NCBI GenBank assembly: GCA_017545535.1 | Contig: JAFWMS010000015.1 | Location: 1 to 42,467 of the forward strand | DNA from: Clostridia bacterium | GTDB taxonomy: Bacteria; Bacillota; Clostridia; Christensenellales; CAG-138 | Length of the DNA: 42,467 nucleotides | Direction of reading: 5' to 3' | Shown here: piece after piece, positions 32,225-40,665 of the stretch | How positions within the stretch are numbered: the stretch's first letter is position 1 | How the letters are laid out: every line of letters starts with the position of its first letter | The notes under the pieces: generated by a model | Told to the model about the DNA's origin: nothing | What the model saw: the letters and a program-made list of their open reading frames with translations, nothing else | The model's database searches: none | Position numbers and translations under genes: made by a program

Positions 32225-33166
32225 TCATTTCATCGATCGACCGGCTTCCGGCCCTTCATTCAGGGTGAGCCGTTCGGTATAGTCCTGAACCTCCTTCATC
32301 AGCTTCTGCCCGGCCACGCTGGGGCCGCTGTTCTTCCGGTAGAGGATGCCGAACTGGGAGGGGGCGCTGTCCTCCACCAACAGGGGCACGATGCGGCCGG
32401 AGTGGACGTCGTCGTCGTTGTCCCAGGAGATGCTGGGGCCGAAGCCCACGGAGTTGGTTTGCAGCACGAACCGCTTGATGGTCTGAGGGTTGCGGACCGT
32501 GGCCAGGATGTTGGGGGTGCCGTATTTCTCCAGCTCCGATACGATGGTGTGGTGGATGGCGTACTCGGAGGTATAGAGCACCAGCTGCCAGTCCAGCAGC
32601 TCCTGATACGTGATGGATTTGCGGCCCGCCAGGGGGGAATCCTGGCTCACCAGGGCATAGAGCCGGGAGAAGATGCAGGGCTTGAAGGACAGCTTGTTCT
32701 CCCTGAGATAGGCATCCTCCGGCTTTTTGACCAGACCAAAGTCCACGTCTCCCTTCTCCAGGGCTGACATGATCCGTTCGCTCCCGCCCTCCCAGATGCG
32801 CACATGGACGTTGGGATACTTGGCCTTGAAGCGGGCGATAGAGCAGGGCAATATCTGATAGCACATGGAGGGCACCGCGGCCACGTTCAAAAAGCCCTTC
32901 AACTCGGCGTCGTTCTGAACGGACAAGCTCTTAATCTCGTTGATCTCGTTGAGGATGGCGCGGGCGTGCTCAATGATCAGCTTCCCTGCCTCCGTGGGGA
33001 TGGCCCCGGATCGGGAGCGCTTGAAGATGGTTACGTCCAGCTCTTTTTCCAGGGCGTTCACGCTCTGGCTGATGCTGGGCTGGGAAACGAACAGCCTCTC
33101 GCTGGACGCCGTGAAGGAGCCCGTGTCGGCGATCTCTACGATGTAATACAGCTGTTCCAGGCGCAT
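32225..33166 (-). CDS. LysR-family transcriptional regulator
   Basis: A 313-residue LysR-type regulator. The winged helix-turn-helix is N-terminal (IVEIADTGSFTASSERLFVS, then QPSISQSVNALEKELDVTIF), followed by the linker helix and a periplasmic-binding-like effector domain from about residue 90 (LKGFLNVAAVPSMCYQILP). It lies between the PrpD-led operon and the TctC gene, so it probably controls both in response to the acid taken up. Its own promoter overlaps a perfect 21-bp palindrome (33184-33204) that could be its operator. Length is typical for the family. Confidence 0.92.
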   Translation of the reverse strand: MRLEQLYYIVEIADTGSFTASSERLFVSQPSISQSVNALEKELDVTIFKRSRSGAIPTEAGKLIIEHARAILNEINEIKSLSVQNDAELKGFLNVAAVPSMCYQILPCSIARFKAKYPNVHVRIWEGGSERIMSALEKGDVDFGLVKKPEDAYLRENKLSFKPCIFSRLYALVSQDSPLAGRKSITYQELLDWQLVLYTSEYAIHHTIVSELEKYGTPNILATVRNPQTIKRFVLQTNSVGFGPSISWDNDDDVHSGRIVPLLVEDSAPSQFGILYRKNSGPSVAGQKLMKEVQDYTERLTLNEGPEAGRSMK

Positions 33167-33183
33167 GGCCGCCTACCTCCTCA

Positions 33184-33204
33184 CTATAATATATTTTATT
33201 ATAG
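33184..33204. promoter_or_regulatory. LysR promoter with AT-rich palindrome
   Basis: CTATAATA and TATTATAG flank TATTT, a perfect 21-bp inverted repeat of LysR-operator size (T-N11-A type). It contains TATAAT-like -10 elements for the LysR gene 18 bp downstream, suggesting autoregulation. Confidence 0.5.
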
Positions 33205-33226
33205 CATAGGAGGGCCGGAAAAACAA

Positions 33227-33258
33227 GGAAAAAGCCCCGGACCGTTCGTCCGGGGCTT
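33227..33258 (-). terminator. Terminator of tctC
   Basis: AAGCCCCGGAC (33232-33242) pairs with GTCCGGGGCTT (33248-33258); on the minus strand TTTTTCC follows. A strong rho-independent terminator between tctC and the LysR gene. Confidence 0.88.
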
Positions 33259-33295
33259 CCCAAAGAGAGATGTATGAGCGTTTGAAGCGATGCGT

Positions 33296-34321
33296 TTACT
33301 TGGAAGCCAGACCTAGCTTGGCGATGATGGCCTCATAGCCGGTGGACTGCTCGGCCATGTAGGCATCGAAGTCCGCGCCCTTGAGGAAGTACTGGTTCAT
33401 GTTCATGTTGGCGAAGTTCTGCTGGGACTTCTCCGTGTTGGCGGCCTGCTCGATCTTCTCGGTCAGGATGGCCACGATGGCGGGGTCCACCTTCTTGCTG
33501 CACACGATGCCCCAGTAGGCGTCGGTGGCGTCCGCGGCGGTGGCGCCCAGGTCCACCAGGTTGGGCAAAGTCTCATAGCCCTTGACGGGGGTGGCGCCGA
33601 AGTTGGCAAGGATGTTCAAGCCCTCCTTGCCCACGGTGGCGGAGGCGATGGCACCGTAACCGCCCACATCGCCGCCCAAGCAGGCCGCGTAGGCTTCCGC
33701 GTTGCCGCTGTAGGGCACGAAGGTGACCTCCAGGCCCAGGGCGTCGAAGGCTTTCACCAGGCCCAGATGGGGGGTGCCGCCGATGCTGCCCACAGCCACG
33801 GTGAATTCGCCGGGATGCTCCTTCACCCAGGCAGCCCACTCCTCAAAGTTGGCGTAGGGCTGCTTGGCGCCGATGGAGAAGACCACCTGACCGGCCGTCA
33901 GGTTGAAGATGCCCTGGAAGTCGGAGGTCTTATAGGTGGCGGTGCCCATGTAGGGCTGGATGGACAGGGCGCCCGCGGCGCACAGGCCGATGGTGTAGCC
34001 GTCGCCCTCCGCGTCCAGGATCTTCTGGGTGCCGGGGATGGCGTTACCGCCGCCCACGTACTCGGGCACCACGGTGACGCCGAAGGCCTCGTTCAGGCTC
34101 TCCTCGATGCAGCGGTAGATGTTGTCGCCTTCACCGCCGGCAGCGTAGGGGATGATGAGAGTGATCTCTTTGGTGGGGAAGCTGGGGGCAGTCTGTTCGG
34201 TCTTGGTGTCGCCGGTGTTGGCGGTGGCGGCAGGTTCCGTCTTGGCAGTGCAGGCGACGGCGCCCAGGATCATCAGGGCGGCCAGGGCCAGGATCGCCAG
34301 TTTCTTCAAGGTGGCCTTCAT
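33296..34321 (-). CDS. tctC: Tripartite tricarboxylate transporter substrate-binding protein
   Basis: A 341-residue secreted binding protein of the TctC family that captures a carboxylate outside the membrane and delivers it to TctAB. The N-terminus is a lipoprotein-like signal: KKLAILALAALMILGAVAC, with Cys24 as the likely lipid-modified residue, followed by a Thr/Ala-rich linker. The mature part shows PTKEITLIIPYAAGGEGDN and VVPEYVGGGNAIPGT, typical TctC blocks, and a C-terminal helix region. It is transcribed away from tctB-tctA, so the binding protein and the membrane parts are expressed divergently from the 34322-34571 region. Ligand identity is not readable; a di- or tricarboxylate fits the neighbouring enzymes. 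Confidence 0.92.
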   Translation of the reverse strand: MKATLKKLAILALAALMILGAVACTAKTEPAATANTGDTKTEQTAPSFPTKEITLIIPYAAGGEGDNIYRCIEESLNEAFGVTVVPEYVGGGNAIPGTQKILDAEGDGYTIGLCAAGALSIQPYMGTATYKTSDFQGIFNLTAGQVVFSIGAKQPYANFEEWAAWVKEHPGEFTVAVGSIGGTPHLGLVKAFDALGLEVTFVPYSGNAEAYAACLGGDVGGYGAIASATVGKEGLNILANFGATPVKGYETLPNLVDLGATAADATDAYWGIVCSKKVDPAIVAILTEKIEQAANTEKSQQNFANMNMNQYFLKGADFDAYMAEQSTGYEAIIAKLGLASK

Positions 34322-34571
34322 GTTCTTTCCTCCATTTTTCTTTGATATCGTGTAGAATGCGCCGGGGGCGTTTCACTGCCATAACTATACTCCTCCCCAT
34401 TCCCCCTTGTAAAATACGCCGTATCAATGTTTCCATTGGCAAACTCAATATAATAGCCCCGCTTTCCTCCATTATTATAAAGTCCTCTTATGCTACGATA
34501 GGGAATCCGTTATTTACGGCGGGACCGGTTTTTGCTACAGTAAAAGCAACAAAAGAAAAGGAGCGATCTCA
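34322..34571. promoter_or_regulatory. Divergent control region tctC / tctB-tctA
   Basis: For tctC (minus): TTTACA (complement of 34408-34413), an 18-bp spacer and TATAGT (complement of 34384-34389). For tctB (plus): an extended -10 TGCTACGAT at 34491-34499 and the AAAGGAG ribosome site just before the ATG. ATACGCCGTAT at 34414-34424 is a small palindrome between the two promoters, a candidate LysR-regulator site. Confidence 0.5.
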
Positions 34572-35066
34572 ATGCCAGCACAATCGAAACTCAAAAAAGA
34601 CTGCCTGTCCGGCGTCATCTGGGTCCTGGCCTTCGCGGCGATTTTGCTGCTGTCCCGGTCCCTGAACGAGCGGATTCGCACCTATCCCACCATCATCACG
34701 GCGGTGGGGCTGGTGTTCAGCGTCCTGTTTCTCTGCATGTCCCTGGTGAAGCTGAACCGCTCCAAGAAAGCCGCCGCCGAGGAGACGGAGGCTCAGGCCG
34801 CCGAAAAGGCGGACCGGAAGGTCTTTATAAAGAGGAAGGTCCTGCCATGGGTCCTGCTCATCGCCTTCATTCTCTGCTTTCGCTACATCGGCTTCACCAT
34901 CTCCTGCTTCCTGTTCGTGCTCTGCTTCTCCCACATCATGAGCACCGAGCCCAACTGGAAGGTGGAAATCCTGGTGGCCCTGGGGTTCACGGCGGTGATG
35001 TATCTCACCTTCGTGGTGTTCCTGGGCATCAAGCTTCCGGCGCTCGGCATCCTCTGGGTCCTGTAA
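34572..35066 (+). CDS. tctB: Tripartite tricarboxylate transporter, small membrane subunit
   Basis: A 164-residue membrane protein of the TctB type. Four hydrophobic segments are visible: about residues 12-28 (SGVIWVLAFAAILLL), 40-58 (TIITAVGLVFSVLFLCMSLV), 90-118 (VLPWVLLIAFILCFRYIGF and on) and 130-160 (VALGFTAVMYLTFVVFLGI). A charged Glu/Lys/Ala stretch separates the second and third. Together with TctA it forms the secondary, ion-driven permease. AAAGGAG precedes the ATG; the stop is 11 nt before tctA, whose ribosome site AGGAGG lies in the gap. Confidence 0.88.
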   Translation: MPAQSKLKKDCLSGVIWVLAFAAILLLSRSLNERIRTYPTIITAVGLVFSVLFLCMSLVKLNRSKKAAAEETEAQAAEKADRKVFIKRKVLPWVLLIAFILCFRYIGFTISCFLFVLCFSHIMSTEPNWKVEILVALGFTAVMYLTFVVFLGIKLPALGILWVL

Positions 35067-35077
35067 GGAGGTAGACC

Positions 35078-36595
35078 ATGATCGATTATATCGTCAACGG
35101 CATCATGACCGCGTTCACGTTCCCCAATCTGCTGGCGGCCTTTTTGGGCACCTTCGCGGGGATCATCTTCGGCGCCCTGCCCGGGTTCACCCCCTCCATG
35201 GGCATCGCCGTGCTCATTCCCTTCACCTACGCCATGGACACCACCTCGGGTCTCATCCTGCTGGCGGCGGTCTACTGCGGCGCCTTCTACGGCGGCAGCA
35301 TCTCCGCCATCCTGGTGAACACCCCCGGCACCCCCGCCGCGGCGGCCACGGCCATCGACGGCTTCAAGATGACCCAGCAGGGCCGTGCCAAAGAGGCCCT
35401 TCACGAGGCGGTCATCGCCTCCTTCTGGGGTGGCATCATCAGCTGCCTGGCCCTCCTGTTCCTCTCCCCGATTATCGCCCAGTTTTCCTTGAAATTCGGC
35501 GCGGCGGAGAAGTTTATGCTGGCCATCTTCGGCCTCACCATCATCGCCACGTTGTCCACCGGCTCCGTCTTAAAAGGTCTCATGGGCGGCGTGTTCGGCC
35601 TGACGCTGGCCCTCATCGGCACGGACCCCATCGTGGGCCTGCCCCGGTTCACCTTCAAGATCCCCGAGCTGCTCACCGGCGTTTCCCTGGTGCCCGCCCT
35701 CATCGGCCTCTATTCCGTGCCCCAGATCATGACCATGGTCAGCTCCAACAAGAAGAGCATCGTCCATCGGGAGCAGGTGAAAGAGGTGGGGAACCAGAAG
35801 CTGTCCTTCAAAGACCTCGTTCGCTACCCCGTCGCCTATATCCGCTCCGCCCTCATCGGCATCGTCATCGGCATCATCCCCGGCCCCGGCGGCAACACCG
35901 CCTCATGGCTGGCCTATAACCAGGGCAAGATCTTCTCCAAGAAGCCTGAAGCCTTCGGGACCGGCTCCCGGGAAGCCATCGCCAACACCGAGGCCGCCAA
36001 CAACGCCGTCACCGGCGGATCCCTGATCCCCATGCTGACCTTGGGCATCCCCGGCAACGCCATCGCCGCCGTGCTCATGGGCGCCCTCATGATCAAGGGT
36101 TTGGCCCCGGGACCCACCCTGTTCCAGACCAAGGCTGGCATCACCTACGCTTTCATCATCGGCATCTTCATCGCCAACCTGTTCATGCTGCTCATCGGGC
36201 TGGCCGGCGCCAAACACTTCTCCGTGGTGGCCCTGGTGCCCAGCAACATCCTGGCTGCCTGCGTGGCCGTGCTGTGCGTCATCGGCTCCTACGCCGTGAA
36301 GCAGTCCTTCGTGGACGTGATCATCATGCTGATCTTCGGCGCCCTGGGGTATTTCCTCAAATACTTCAGCTTCGACTCCACCCCCGTGGTCCTGGGCCTG
36401 ATCCTGGGCTCCATGGCGGAGCAGACCCTGGGCCAGGCCAAGCTCATCTACAAGAGCTACGCCGGTGTGGGCCTGGCGCTCGTGACCCGTCCCATCTGCA
36501 TCGTCCTCATCCTCATCTGCGTAGCCTCCGTGGTGGTCCCCTTCCTGCAGGAGAAGGCCCGGGCCAGGAAGAACGCTGCCAAACAAGGGGAATGA
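35078..36595 (+). CDS. tctA: Tripartite tricarboxylate transporter, large membrane subunit
   Basis: A 505-residue TctA permease with about 11-12 hydrophobic segments. The family signature is clear: GALPGFTPSMGIAVLIPFTY near residues 33-52, GAFYGGSISAILVNTPGTPAA near 68-88, then IGIIPGPGGNTASWLAYNQ in the second half, the repeated half-motif expected for the pseudo-symmetric fold. It carries the substrate across the membrane with help of TctC and TctB. The gene is GC-rich with strongly biased third positions, similar to the rest of this operon. SMP-30 follows 44 nt downstream. Confidence 0.94.
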   Translation: MIDYIVNGIMTAFTFPNLLAAFLGTFAGIIFGALPGFTPSMGIAVLIPFTYAMDTTSGLILLAAVYCGAFYGGSISAILVNTPGTPAAAATAIDGFKMTQQGRAKEALHEAVIASFWGGIISCLALLFLSPIIAQFSLKFGAAEKFMLAIFGLTIIATLSTGSVLKGLMGGVFGLTLALIGTDPIVGLPRFTFKIPELLTGVSLVPALIGLYSVPQIMTMVSSNKKSIVHREQVKEVGNQKLSFKDLVRYPVAYIRSALIGIVIGIIPGPGGNTASWLAYNQGKIFSKKPEAFGTGSREAIANTEAANNAVTGGSLIPMLTLGIPGNAIAAVLMGALMIKGLAPGPTLFQTKAGITYAFIIGIFIANLFMLLIGLAGAKHFSVVALVPSNILAACVAVLCVIGSYAVKQSFVDVIIMLIFGALGYFLKYFSFDSTPVVLGLILGSMAEQTLGQAKLIYKSYAGVGLALVTRPICIVLILICVASVVVPFLQEKARARKNAAKQGE

Positions 36596-36639
36596 CGCCC
36601 CATACCTATTAGAAAACAAATTGGAAGGAAGGTAGCAAC

Positions 36640-37527
36640 ATGCAATTCGAAATCAAAGCCCTCGACCCCAAGTTCCACGATCTCATCGACGTAGACGCTG
36701 AATTCGAGTCCGTCTCCACCGGCCACTCCGTCACGGAAGGCATCATCTGGTGGAAGGAAAAGAACTGCCTGGTCTTTTCCGACATGTGGGCTGGCAAGGT
36801 CTATGCCTGGGACCCTGAGACCTTTGAGACCAAGGTCATCAAGCAGCCCAGCAACATCACCAACGGCAACGCCATCGACCAAGACGGCAACCTGGTCTCC
36901 GTGGAGCACGCCACCAGCCGGGTGGTCCGCTGGATGCCCGACGGACGCTGGATCAAGACTTTGGCCGACAAATACGACGGCAAGGAGCTGAACAGCCCCA
37001 ACGACGTCATCGTGGACAAGAAGAACCGCATCTGGTTTACCGACCCCACATATGGCCGCACCAGCCCCAAGGCGGGCATTAAGCGGGAACTGGAGATGGG
37101 CTTCCAGGGCGTCTACTGCATCGATACCGACGGCAAGCTGATCCTGGCCAACAAGGACTTCGACCAGCCCAACGGCCTGTGCGTGGAGCCCGGGGAGGAG
37201 ACCATGCTGGTCAACGACACCGCCCGGGGCAACATCCGCCGCTATAAGATCGAGGACGACTGCACCCTGACCGGTGGGGAAGTGGTCTGCGAGATCATCC
37301 GGCCTGACGGCACCAAGATCGACACCGAGGGCAACATCTACACCACCTATGCCGCCAAGGGCATCACCATCTTCGACAGGGACGGCAAGAAGCTGGGTGA
37401 GATCAATATGCCGGGCATGTGCCGGAACTTCTGCTTCGGCGGCCCCGACCTGGATTACCTCTACTTCGCCTGCGACACCATCTATCGCCTGAAGATCAAA
37501 GCCCACGGCTACGACGTCCGCAAATAA
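36640..37527 (+). CDS. SMP-30/gluconolactonase-family lactonase
   Basis: A 295-residue six-bladed beta-propeller of the SMP-30/gluconolaconase/LRE type. The metal-binding set is visible: Glu in TEGIIWW near residue 28, Asn in SPNDVIVDKKNRIWFTDPTYG near 117-137, and Asn/Asp in QPNGLCVEPGEETMLVNDTA near 175-195. Such enzymes open sugar-acid or other lactones with a divalent cation. It is last in the tctB-tctA series, so it should act on the imported compound or its first lactone product. A strong ribosome site (GGAAGGAAGG) precedes the ATG and a strong terminator follows. Confidence 0.92.
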   Translation: MQFEIKALDPKFHDLIDVDAEFESVSTGHSVTEGIIWWKEKNCLVFSDMWAGKVYAWDPETFETKVIKQPSNITNGNAIDQDGNLVSVEHATSRVVRWMPDGRWIKTLADKYDGKELNSPNDVIVDKKNRIWFTDPTYGRTSPKAGIKRELEMGFQGVYCIDTDGKLILANKDFDQPNGLCVEPGEETMLVNDTARGNIRRYKIEDDCTLTGGEVVCEIIRPDGTKIDTEGNIYTTYAAKGITIFDRDGKKLGEINMPGMCRNFCFGGPDLDYLYFACDTIYRLKIKAHGYDVRK

Positions 37528-37547
37528 CTCTCTTCCCCAATACGCTT

Positions 37548-39059
37548 TCACGCAGCAGGGCAGCCGATTTCTCGGCTGCCCTTTGAAATATGGTCGTTCG
37601 CTGCTGAGTCAGTTATCTCTACTCGTACCAAGTTTTCGGAAACAGACTCCAATGTAGAAACCACATTGAAGTCTGTTTTTTCATTGTCCGAGGTCACTTC
37701 GATCCGTTGGAGCAGCAGATGGACGGCCCGGCTGTCCGGCGCGGTGCGGATGGATTTGAGCCAGTCCAGTATCACATCCGTGGAGTATTCCTCTGGCGGC
37801 GTGGTGTTCTCCAGGACCTTGATCTCCTCCTTGATGGTCTTCATCTTCTCATGGATATCCGAGAGGATATCCGGGGCCAGGACCATGACGGACATGTTCC
37901 GCATGAGGGTGTCGTACTCCTGCTCCTTGGCGGCGATCTGCTTTTGCAGCGCGGCGTCGAAGGATTCCCGGCAGTCCCGTCGATGATCCTTGTAGCTGCG
38001 CAGGAACTGGGCGATCTTCATTTGCATAGGCTCCGAAAGGAGCTGCGCGAGATAATCTTTTACGGCCTTGTCCACCTGGCTTACCCGTACCACCGGGGCC
38101 CCGCAATGCTTCTTGCAGTAATAGTAGTGATACCTTCCGCCTTTTCGATCCGGGGCGCCGCAAACGTGCATCTTCTCCCCGCACCGGCAATAGACAAGCC
38201 CGCTGCACAGATACGTTCCCGGGTTCTTCCCGGTCTGCTTTCGATCATCCATGATTTTTTGCACCTCGAAAAATGTATTTTTGTCCACGATCGCCGGGAT
38301 CGCCCCATCCAGCCGGATGGCGTCCTTTGTCTCCAACCGCGTTTTGCGGTGGCGGCACCCTTCCACCGAGTACACATAGATACCCGCATACTTCTCGTTG
38401 CGCAGGATCTCATAGATCTGCGTATACTTGATGGGGCTGCCGTTGCGGCCCCGGATGCCCGCCTCCCGCATCTCCCGGATCAGGTCCGTAAATCCCCGAC
38501 GGTTCAGAGCGGCGTCGAACATCTTCCGCACATAGAACGCTTCCAGGTCGTTGATGATCAGCTTCTGGTCCACCACGCGAAACCCGAAGGGGGCGGGGCC
38601 GCCGTTGTGCAGCCCCTTCAAAGCGATCTCCCTGTGCCCCTTTCGGACCTCCTTGGACAGGTTCTTGCTGTAATACTCCGACAGGACCCACATCATCTGT
38701 TTGGCGAAATCGCCTTCGATGCTGCTGCCGAAGTTCTGCGCCACGGCGATGATGAGGATCTTCTCCCGCTCCATCATCTTGGACAACCGTACATGTTCCT
38801 CCAGCGACCGGGCCACCCGATCATATTTGTGGATCAGCAGCACGTCGAAGCGTTTCTGCTTCGCATCCTGCAGCATCAGCTGATACTGCAACCGGTGGTC
38901 GGTCTTTTCCTCCGTGCCGGAAATGGCCTCGTCGGAAAAGATCTTGTAGATGTCCAGCCCATTGGCCTTGGCATATTCGGTGCAGGCGCGCACCTGAGCC
39001 TGGGTGCTCAGTTCCGTCTGATTGTCGGAACTGAATCGGGTGTAGATCGCCGCTTTCAA
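37548..39059 (-). CDS. Serine recombinase of the right element
   Basis: A 503-residue large serine recombinase. The catalytic region is AIYTRFSSDNQTELSTQAQ, with the nucleophile among serines 10-11, followed by LIHKYDRVARSLEEHV. The Recombinase domain (PFGFRVVDQKLIINDLEA onward, about residues 155-260), a zinc ribbon (CRCGEKMHVCG, CKKHCG near 291-320) and a coiled-coil C-terminus follow. The start is TTG 39057-39059 after GAAAGGAG. Its last codons run through att copy C and the neighbouring terminator, so the C-terminal tail after DSAANDHI comes from the insertion site. It is only distantly like the TnpX-type recombinase at the left edge. It should integrate and excise the element that extends beyond the right edge. 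Confidence 0.94.
   Translation of the reverse strand: MKAAIYTRFSSDNQTELSTQAQVRACTEYAKANGLDIYKIFSDEAISGTEEKTDHRLQYQLMLQDAKQKRFDVLLIHKYDRVARSLEEHVRLSKMMEREKILIIAVAQNFGSSIEGDFAKQMMWVLSEYYSKNLSKEVRKGHREIALKGLHNGGPAPFGFRVVDQKLIINDLEAFYVRKMFDAALNRRGFTDLIREMREAGIRGRNGSPIKYTQIYEILRNEKYAGIYVYSVEGCRHRKTRLETKDAIRLDGAIPAIVDKNTFFEVQKIMDDRKQTGKNPGTYLCSGLVYCRCGEKMHVCGAPDRKGGRYHYYYCKKHCGAPVVRVSQVDKAVKDYLAQLLSEPMQMKIAQFLRSYKDHRRDCRESFDAALQKQIAAKEQEYDTLMRNMSVMVLAPDILSDIHEKMKTIKEEIKVLENTTPPEEYSTDVILDWLKSIRTAPDSRAVHLLLQRIEVTSDNEKTDFNVVSTLESVSENLVRVEITDSAANDHISKGSREIGCPAA
37557..37584 (+). terminator. Terminator after the SMP-30 gene
   Basis: AGGGCAGCCGA (37557-37567) pairs with TCGGCTGCCCT (37572-37582), followed by TTT. 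It overlaps the last codons of the minus-strand recombinase, which read through it. Confidence 0.8.
37586..37630. repeat. Putative att site, copy C, in recombinase 3' end
   Basis: Third copy of the 45-bp direct repeat. Here it encodes the tail VRVEITDSAANDHI of the serine recombinase. Upstream (minus sense) lies recombinase coding sequence; downstream lies the SMP-30 terminator, i.e. chromosomal sequence. This is what one expects if crossover took place inside the 3' end of the recombinase gene. Confidence 0.65.
37641..37682 (+). terminator. Terminator-like hairpin beside att copy C
   Basis: AACAGACT and CAATGT (37641-37655) pair with ACATTG and AGTCTGTT (37663-37678) with one bulged mismatch, followed by a T run and C. 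It is inside recombinase coding sequence but matches in place the terminators behind att copies A and B. Confidence 0.6.
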
Positions 39060-39076
39060 CTCACATCACTCTCCTT

Positions 39077-39265
39077 TCATTTTTCCTCTATATCGATCAG
39101 CAGGTCCGATCCCAGCTTTTCCACCAGGAACTTCGCCAGCGTCCTGATCGTCATCTCGTTGTATGTAAAGGCGGCGTCCATGCGATCGTCCTTCTTGTAG
39201 ATCACGTACTGTGCCCGGACCGGCACACGGACCCGCTCATTGCCCAATGCTTCCGCTCGGTTCAT
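39077..39265 (-). CDS. Small conserved-type element protein, unknown function
   Basis: A ~62-residue protein, from MNRAEALGNERVRVPVRAQY to LIDIEEK, between relaxase and recombinase. ATG 39263-39265 is chosen because AAGGGAG lies 8 nt upstream; the frame extends upstream only through a GTG without a ribosome site. No membrane segment or known motif is seen. It occupies the place that TnpW has beside the left recombinase, and it also begins with a basic strand-rich part, but I cannot claim homology. The good ribosome site and tight packing support a real gene. Confidence 0.7.
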   Translation of the reverse strand: MNRAEALGNERVRVPVRAQYVIYKKDDRMDAAFTYNEMTIRTLAKFLVEKLGSDLLIDIEEK

Positions 39266-39288
39266 CGTGTTTCTCCCTTCTAACGTGC

Positions 39289-40665
39289 TCACCGTTCATA
39301 GTTCATGTATTCCTGTTTCAGCTCCCTGTCCTCCGTCAGGAAAGGCTGGAGATTTTCGTGGATGTGGGTGCTGTCCGCCTCTATCTGCTCACAAAGGTGA
39401 CGTTCGTTTTTCAGGTCGCGGAGCGCCCGATTTACCTCCACGAGATCAGCATACAGCCTTTCCCGCTCAAGTTTGAGGATGTCGATGGGGGTTTTTGAAA
39501 GAATTTGCTGTGCTTTTTGTAATTTGTCCTGCTCCTCCGGGGAGAGAGGACAGGCGGCTTCGTCCCGGCCCTCGAACATGGCCACGGTCTGCAGGGCGTC
39601 GTAGAGGGGCCGCTGCCGCTTCTTTTGCCCGTTCAGAATGATCCTGTGCTTGGTCTGCCAGTCGATCTGCTGGGTGAGATCGGCTATCCTTTCTTCCAGC
39701 TGCCCCAGAGTGTCGATCTTGTTATTGGTCAGGTAAGCCGCCGCCTTCTTCAGCTGCTCGAATCGCTTCAGCTCCCTGGGCGGAACCACATGTTGCATCT
39801 GCACCCCGTTGTTCACCATCCCCAATATGTATGTCCAGGCCAGGACACAGGCCTGGAAACCCGTGACCTTTCCACGGGGAAAATGGACCCGCTGCTGCCG
39901 GGGCATGATCACCTCGAAGGTGGGGTCCGTCATGGCCTTGTCGATGTAGGCGATGAGGTCGTCCTCCGTCATGGCCTTGCCCTTCACCCGAGCCCGGTAG
40001 GCTCGCTCCTCCCCGTAGGGGACGAAGGTGGGATAGCGGCTCCTGTGCTGAACGGTGTAGCCCCGATCCTCCATGAGGGCGTAGAAGCCGCCCACGTCCA
40101 TGGCCAGGGACAAACACTCTTCCACGTCCCGATCCGCCAGCTGCCGCTGGGTCCGGATGCCCAGCTTTTGCATCCGCCACTCCACATAGGTGAGGGCGCG
40201 TTTGCTCGGTTCGTCGATGACTGACAGACTGTATTCCTGGCAGAGGGCGTCCGACAGGCCCCGGATCTCCCTGAAGTAGGAATTGGGCGAAGAGTGGTAC
40301 TTATGCCCGTCCCGATCCGAGACGGAGTTGAAGATGATGTGGTTGTGGACGTGGGCCTTGTCCACATGGGTGCCGACGATCACCTCGAACCCGTCCAGAT
40401 ACCGTTCCGCGAACCGGTTCCCGATCTCATGAGCCAGCTCCGGCGTGATCTCCCCGGGCCGAAAGCTCTGGATCAGGTGATAGGCCTGGACGCCCTCTGT
40501 CCGCCCGAACCGGCGCTTGGTGTCCATCCAGGTCCGGGCCGCCGTCTCCGGCACACAGCCCACGGACGAAACGAACACCTGCTCGTCCGTCTTTCTGGGA
40601 TTGCAGACATACCGGATCAGATGGTCAAGGCGCATACGCTTCGCCAGGATCTTGGTCACCGCCAT
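39289..40665 (-). CDS. Relaxase/mobilization nuclease
   Basis: A 458-residue relaxase that nicks oriT and leads the strand into the recipient cell. Motifs of the MobA/MobL-type (probably MOBP) fold: the N-terminal MAVTKILAKRMRLDHLIRYV, then YHLIQSFRPGEITPELAHEI, and the histidine triad GTHVDKAHVHNHIIFNSVS near residues 97-115. The C-terminal third is coiled-coil and helical (QLEERIADLTQQIDWQTKHR). The start overlaps the mobC stop region and has GGAGGAGG. Many family members start with a catalytic Tyr in the first helix; here Tyr19 (LIRYV) is a candidate. No type IV secretion genes are in the window, so transfer would need helper functions. Confidence 0.93.
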   Translation of the reverse strand: MAVTKILAKRMRLDHLIRYVCNPRKTDEQVFVSSVGCVPETAARTWMDTKRRFGRTEGVQAYHLIQSFRPGEITPELAHEIGNRFAERYLDGFEVIVGTHVDKAHVHNHIIFNSVSDRDGHKYHSSPNSYFREIRGLSDALCQEYSLSVIDEPSKRALTYVEWRMQKLGIRTQRQLADRDVEECLSLAMDVGGFYALMEDRGYTVQHRSRYPTFVPYGEERAYRARVKGKAMTEDDLIAYIDKAMTDPTFEVIMPRQQRVHFPRGKVTGFQACVLAWTYILGMVNNGVQMQHVVPPRELKRFEQLKKAAAYLTNNKIDTLGQLEERIADLTQQIDWQTKHRIILNGQKKRQRPLYDALQTVAMFEGRDEAACPLSPEEQDKLQKAQQILSKTPIDILKLERERLYADLVEVNRALRDLKNERHLCEQIEADSTHIHENLQPFLTEDRELKQEYMNYER

